Source: Methylobacterium sp. FF17
GTDB lineage: Bacteria; Pseudomonadota; Alphaproteobacteria; Rhizobiales; Beijerinckiaceae
Assembly: GCF_025813715.1 (NCBI RefSeq)
Contig: NZ_CP107532.1
Location: 1,426,001-1,490,000 of the forward strand
Direction: 5' to 3'
Length of the DNA stretch: 64,000 bases
In this document: positions 63,916-64,000 of the stretch, piece after piece
How positions within the stretch are numbered: the stretch's first letter is position 1
Layout of the letters: each line of letters begins with the position of its first letter
Notes under the pieces: model-generated
Told to the model about the DNA's origin: nothing
Seen by the model: the letters and a program-made list of their open reading frames with translations, nothing else
Database searches by the model: none
Made by a program: the position numbers and the translations under genes

Positions 63916-64000
63916 TCAGGCGGTCGCGCCGTCGAGCACGCCGTGCAGCACGACCCGTTCGAAGGCCCGCAGGAGGTCGGCGTCGAGCTTCGGAACCATG
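63916..64000 (-). CDS. C-terminal end of an unidentified gene (partial)
   Basis: The minus-strand frame ending in TGA at 63916-63918 reads VPKLDADLLRAFERVVLHG then VLDGATA and is open to the window edge. The composition is protein-like, with a helix-forming block. Only 27 residues are visible, too few to name a family. The in-frame ATG at 63997-63999 is probably internal. Confidence 0.5.
   Translation of the reverse strand, partial: MVPKLDADLLRAFERVVLHGVLDGATA

Overview
The window is 64 kb of very GC-rich DNA (low-GC pockets only in a few intergenic stretches) with dense, mostly short-overlap gene packing (ATGA and GTGA stop/start overlaps are common). The protein content is that of an alphaproteobacterium of the order Hyphomicrobiales, most likely Methylobacteriaceae: dctA/dctBD in the rhizobial divergent layout, a sox cluster, glutathione-linked formaldehyde oxidation genes, a DUF6894 protein, DUF2252, and many molybdo- and flavo-enzymes. 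This placement is inferred from gene content and style, not from a marker gene. I see no rRNA operon, CRISPR array, insertion sequence or prophage. It looks like ordinary chromosome with several accessory cassettes.

Layout. 1-4.5 kb: C4-dicarboxylate uptake (dctA, cut by the window edge) with its two-component regulator dctB-dctD transcribed divergently, and a recognisable sigma-54 promoter for dctA. 4.6-6 kb: small proteins and a DNA-3-methyladenine glycosylase. 6.1-17.7 kb: a cell-surface glycan locus. It has a translationally coupled trio (GH1-like/RmlD-like fusion, GH1-like protein, ABC exporter) facing a glycosyltransferase and UDP-galactopyranose mutase, plus an 1140-residue double glycosyltransferase. 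18.2-25.9 kb: dadA, then one tightly coupled eight-gene unit joining a molybdenum hydroxylase (two subunits), a monohaem cytochrome c, a flavocytochrome-c-type sulfide dehydrogenase subunit and soxXYZA. 26.4-27.4 kb: a Crp/Fnr regulator and a small protein. 27.4-33.8 kb: an uncharacterised oxidative cassette (DoxX, cupin, SMP-30 lactonase, VOC protein, SDR) divergent from a GMC oxidoreductase and an HSL-type hydrolase.

34.3-38.6 kb: a DUF938 methyltransferase, adhC-fghA (formaldehyde to formate through glutathione adducts), and a XerC-type recombinase. 38.7-42.5 kb: an LRR plus protein-kinase fusion, a glycine-zipper secreted protein, an SDR, and a 3-hydroxyacyl-CoA dehydrogenase family protein. 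42.6-45.2 kb: an SsuABC/TauABC-type ABC importer. 45.4-51 kb: an Mfd-like helicase, DUF2252, and a degenerate tRNA-Cys-like sequence. 51-55.3 kb: phosphoglucomutase, a CaiB-type CoA-transferase and glutaryl-CoA dehydrogenase. 55.3-59.9 kb: a sugar-acid catabolic operon (2-hydroxyacid dehydrogenase, DHDPS-family enzyme, IlvD/Edd dehydratase, FAH-family hydratase). 59.9-63.6 kb: alkanesulfonate use (ssuE, ssuC, ssuB, ssuD; no ssuA here). The last bases hold the end of another gene.

The two regions most worth attention are the glycan locus, whose GH1-RmlD fusion lacks the usual catalytic lysine of its reductase domain, and the molybdo-hydroxylase/sox unit, which lacks soxB and soxCD in the window and encodes a SoxY with a non-standard tail. 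Smaller oddities are the LRR-kinase, the tRNA-Cys-like relic and the second-Mfd-like helicase.
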